A stretch of DNA of 7,123 bases from Bacteroidales bacterium (lineage in GTDB: Bacteria > Bacteroidota > Bacteroidia > Bacteroidales > UBA7960): NCBI GenBank assembly GCA_007122745.1, contig SKTA01000041.1:1-7123 (forward strand), read 5' to 3'. Shown here in pieces: positions 5,632 to 7,123 of this stretch. Made by a program: the position numbers and the translations under genes. The notes beneath the pieces are model-generated. The model made no database searches. It was given only the letters and a program-made list of their open reading frames with translations, and was not told where the DNA came from. Numbering within the stretch: the first letter of the stretch is position 1; every line of letters starts with the position of its first letter.

Positions 5632-7026
5632 ATGGCACTCATACAATCGATATCAGGAATACGAGGCACAATGGGTGGCAGTCCCGGGTCGGGTTTGTCG
5701 CCGGTGGATATTGTCCGTTTTACTGCAGCTTATGGGATGTGGTTAAAGAATCGCAATGATTCTTCCGGGATTTCGGTGGTTGTAGGAAGGGATGCCCGGA
5801 TTTCGGGTTTGATGGTAAGCAATGTAGTCGTCTCGACACTTCAGGCATTGGGTATTGATGTGATAGACGCCGGATTGTCAACAACACCCACTGTTGAGAT
5901 GGCAGTCATTCATCTTCAGGCAAAGGGGGGCATTGTTCTAACGGCCAGTCACAATCCCATGAACTGGAATGCATTGAAACTACTCAATGAGCATGGAGAA
6001 TTCCTGTCTTCAGCACAAGGGCTTGAAATGCAGAAATGGATGGATTTCTCAACGCTGGAGTTCGTTTCTTCCGAAAAATTTGGCAAGGTTGTTTCCGATC
6101 CTTCATTGCTTGAAATGCATGTAGAAAAGATACTGGAACTGCCTCTCGTAGACGGCGATGCGATCCGGCAGGCAGGTTTCAGGGTAGTTGTTGACGGGAT
6201 CAACTCATCCGGAGGGATTGCCGTTCCGCTTCTTCTGAATGCATTGGGAGTGAAGCAGGTATTTGAGGTCAATTGCGAACCCACCGGTTATTTTCAACAC
6301 AACCCGGAACCGCTGCCAGAGCATTTGCAGGTTCTGGCCGAAGCAGTTGTTAAAAATTCGGCGCATCTGGGTTTTGCCGTCGATCCGGATGTAGACCGGT
6401 TGGCCATCGTACAGGAGGATGGGGGATTTTTCGGTGAAGAGTACACACTGGTTGCAGTTGCCGATTATGTCCTCTCCAAGACACCGGGAAATACGGTAAG
6501 CAATATGAGTTCAAGCCAGGCATTGGCAGAAGTTACCGCCCGCCACAATAGAAAACATTTCTTCACAAAAGTCGGGGAGGTACATGTTGTAGAGATGATG
6601 AAAAAGCAGCAAGCTGTAATTGGTGGTGAAGGAAATGGAGGCGTCATTTATCCTGAACTACATTACGGCCGGGACGCACTGGTAGGGATAGCTTTGTTTT
6701 TAACAAAATTAGCCCATAGCGGTGGGTCATGCAGCAAGTTAAAAAAGAGATTCCCCGAATATTTCATCTCAAAAAATAAAATTGAACTTGCACCCGATAC
6801 CAACATTGCGGAGGTGATGGATGGATTGAAGAAGAAGTATAGCAAACAACCCAACGATCAAAGTGATGGATTAAAAATCTGGTTTGATAAAGACTGGGTC
6901 CACCTGCGAGCTTCAAATACCGAGCCTGTAATCCGGCTTTATGCTGAAAGTGACAATGAAGTGAAGTCAGAAAACATTGCAAACAATATCAAGAATGATA
7001 TCAGTGAGGTGCTGAAATCTCTTTAA
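5632..7026 (+). CDS. glmM: Phosphoglucosamine mutase (alpha-D-phosphohexomutase family)
   Basis: The 464-residue protein has all four phosphohexomutase signatures: the phosphoserine loop TASHNP (104-109, catalytic S106), the metal loop DPDVDR (251-256), the sugar-specificity loop GEGNGG (332-337) and the phosphate-binding loop RASNTEP (426-432). The N-terminal SISGIRGT is also typical. GlmM interconverts glucosamine-6-phosphate and glucosamine-1-phosphate in the cytoplasm, on the route to UDP-GlcNAc for peptidoglycan and LPS. The GEGNGG loop differs from the GEQSGH of E. coli GlmM and resembles archaeal-type enzymes, a form I recognise as usual in Bacteroidota. The length also fits Bacteroidota GlmM (about 460). 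Phosphomannomutase or dual activity cannot be excluded from sequence alone. The ATG at 5632 is chosen because the family homology starts within a few residues. Its last 26 bases overlap a convergent open frame. Confidence 0.92.
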   Translation: MALIQSISGIRGTMGGSPGSGLSPVDIVRFTAAYGMWLKNRNDSSGISVVVGRDARISGLMVSNVVVSTLQALGIDVIDAGLSTTPTVEMAVIHLQAKGGIVLTASHNPMNWNALKLLNEHGEFLSSAQGLEMQKWMDFSTLEFVSSEKFGKVVSDPSLLEMHVEKILELPLVDGDAIRQAGFRVVVDGINSSGGIAVPLLLNALGVKQVFEVNCEPTGYFQHNPEPLPEHLQVLAEAVVKNSAHLGFAVDPDVDRLAIVQEDGGFFGEEYTLVAVADYVLSKTPGNTVSNMSSSQALAEVTARHNRKHFFTKVGEVHVVEMMKKQQAVIGGEGNGGVIYPELHYGRDALVGIALFLTKLAHSGGSCSKLKKRFPEYFISKNKIELAPDTNIAEVMDGLKKKYSKQPNDQSDGLKIWFDKDWVHLRASNTEPVIRLYAESDNEVKSENIANNIKNDISEVLKSL

Positions 7027-7123
7027 TGACTTGAAGCGCTTGTTCTATGTGTCTGATATCGCTGATGTAAAGCACCAGTTGAGTATTTACATCCTTCATG
7101 CGGCATCTTTGGTGATGTTTTTG
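7001..7123 (-). CDS. C-terminal fragment of an unidentified convergent gene, 5' part beyond the right edge
   Basis: One minus-strand frame is open from the window edge (7123) to a TGA at 7003-7001, giving 40 residues before the stop. It reads like real protein, with an alternating hydrophobic strand and amphipathic helix in VNTQLVLYISDIRHIEQAL, followed by QVIKEISAPH at the C-terminus. A strand-then-helix ending of this kind occurs in ACT-like regulatory domains such as the RelA/SpoT C-terminus. That is only a resemblance, not an identification. The frame would overlap the 3' end of glmM by 26 bases, tail to tail. Another minus frame also stays open from the edge to a stop near 7022, but its composition looks less protein-like. 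The fragment is too short to be sure. Confidence 0.4.
   Translation of the reverse strand, partial: QKHHQRCRMKDVNTQLVLYISDIRHIEQALQVIKEISAPH

Noticed and set aside
7027..7123. A transcription terminator for glmM, suggested by the palindrome AAGCGCTT after the stop.
   Set aside because: The palindrome has only 8 bases with no loop and no T run after it, so it does not support a terminator.

Overview
This window looks like chromosomal DNA from a member of the Bacteroidota. Three things point that way. The outer-membrane gene is a TamL-type lipoprotein Omp85. The phosphohexomutase has the length and GEGNGG signature I associate with Bacteroidota GlmM. Genes lack clear Shine-Dalgarno sequences, and candidate promoters carry the TAnnTTTG -7 box.

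Layout, left to right. (1) Positions 1-1172, minus strand: the first 390 residues of a GH13 alpha-amylase-family enzyme that runs off the left edge. All four classical GH13 catalytic regions are intact. Short open frames overlap it on both strands, but the true frame is uninterrupted. (2) Positions 1200-1447: the left copy (L) of a composite intergenic repeat. (3) Positions 1445-2875, minus: a RecD/Dda-like superfamily 1 helicase. (4) Positions 2877-5222, minus: a TamL-like lipoprotein Omp85 with POTRA-like modules and a C-terminal beta-barrel. Its stop codon is one base from the helicase ATG, so the two form a tight operon, probably read from a -7 box at 5247-5254. (5) Positions 5260-5433: the right copy (R) of the repeat, in opposite orientation. 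(6) Positions 5434-5631: an AT-rich promoter region. (7) Positions 5632-7026, plus: a GlmM-type phosphoglucosamine mutase. (8) Positions 7001-7123, minus: the probable C-terminal end of a convergent gene that is cut by the right edge.

The gene products do housekeeping or central work and do not form one pathway: alpha-glucan breakdown, DNA unwinding, outer-membrane assembly, and amino-sugar supply for peptidoglycan and LPS.

The unusual element is the inverted pair of composite repeats that brackets the tamL-helicase operon. Each copy has a variable array of a G-rich 7-mer (8 units in L, 4 in R), then an 18-bp block, then a 111-bp block with only 2 mismatches between copies. The 111-bp block contains a degenerate 8-mer array and two short palindromes. 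L also has a 52-bp hairpin-bearing segment that R lacks. Both copies sit upstream of, and point toward, the outward-facing neighbour gene. I see no CRISPR array, tRNA, rRNA, transposase or phage gene.
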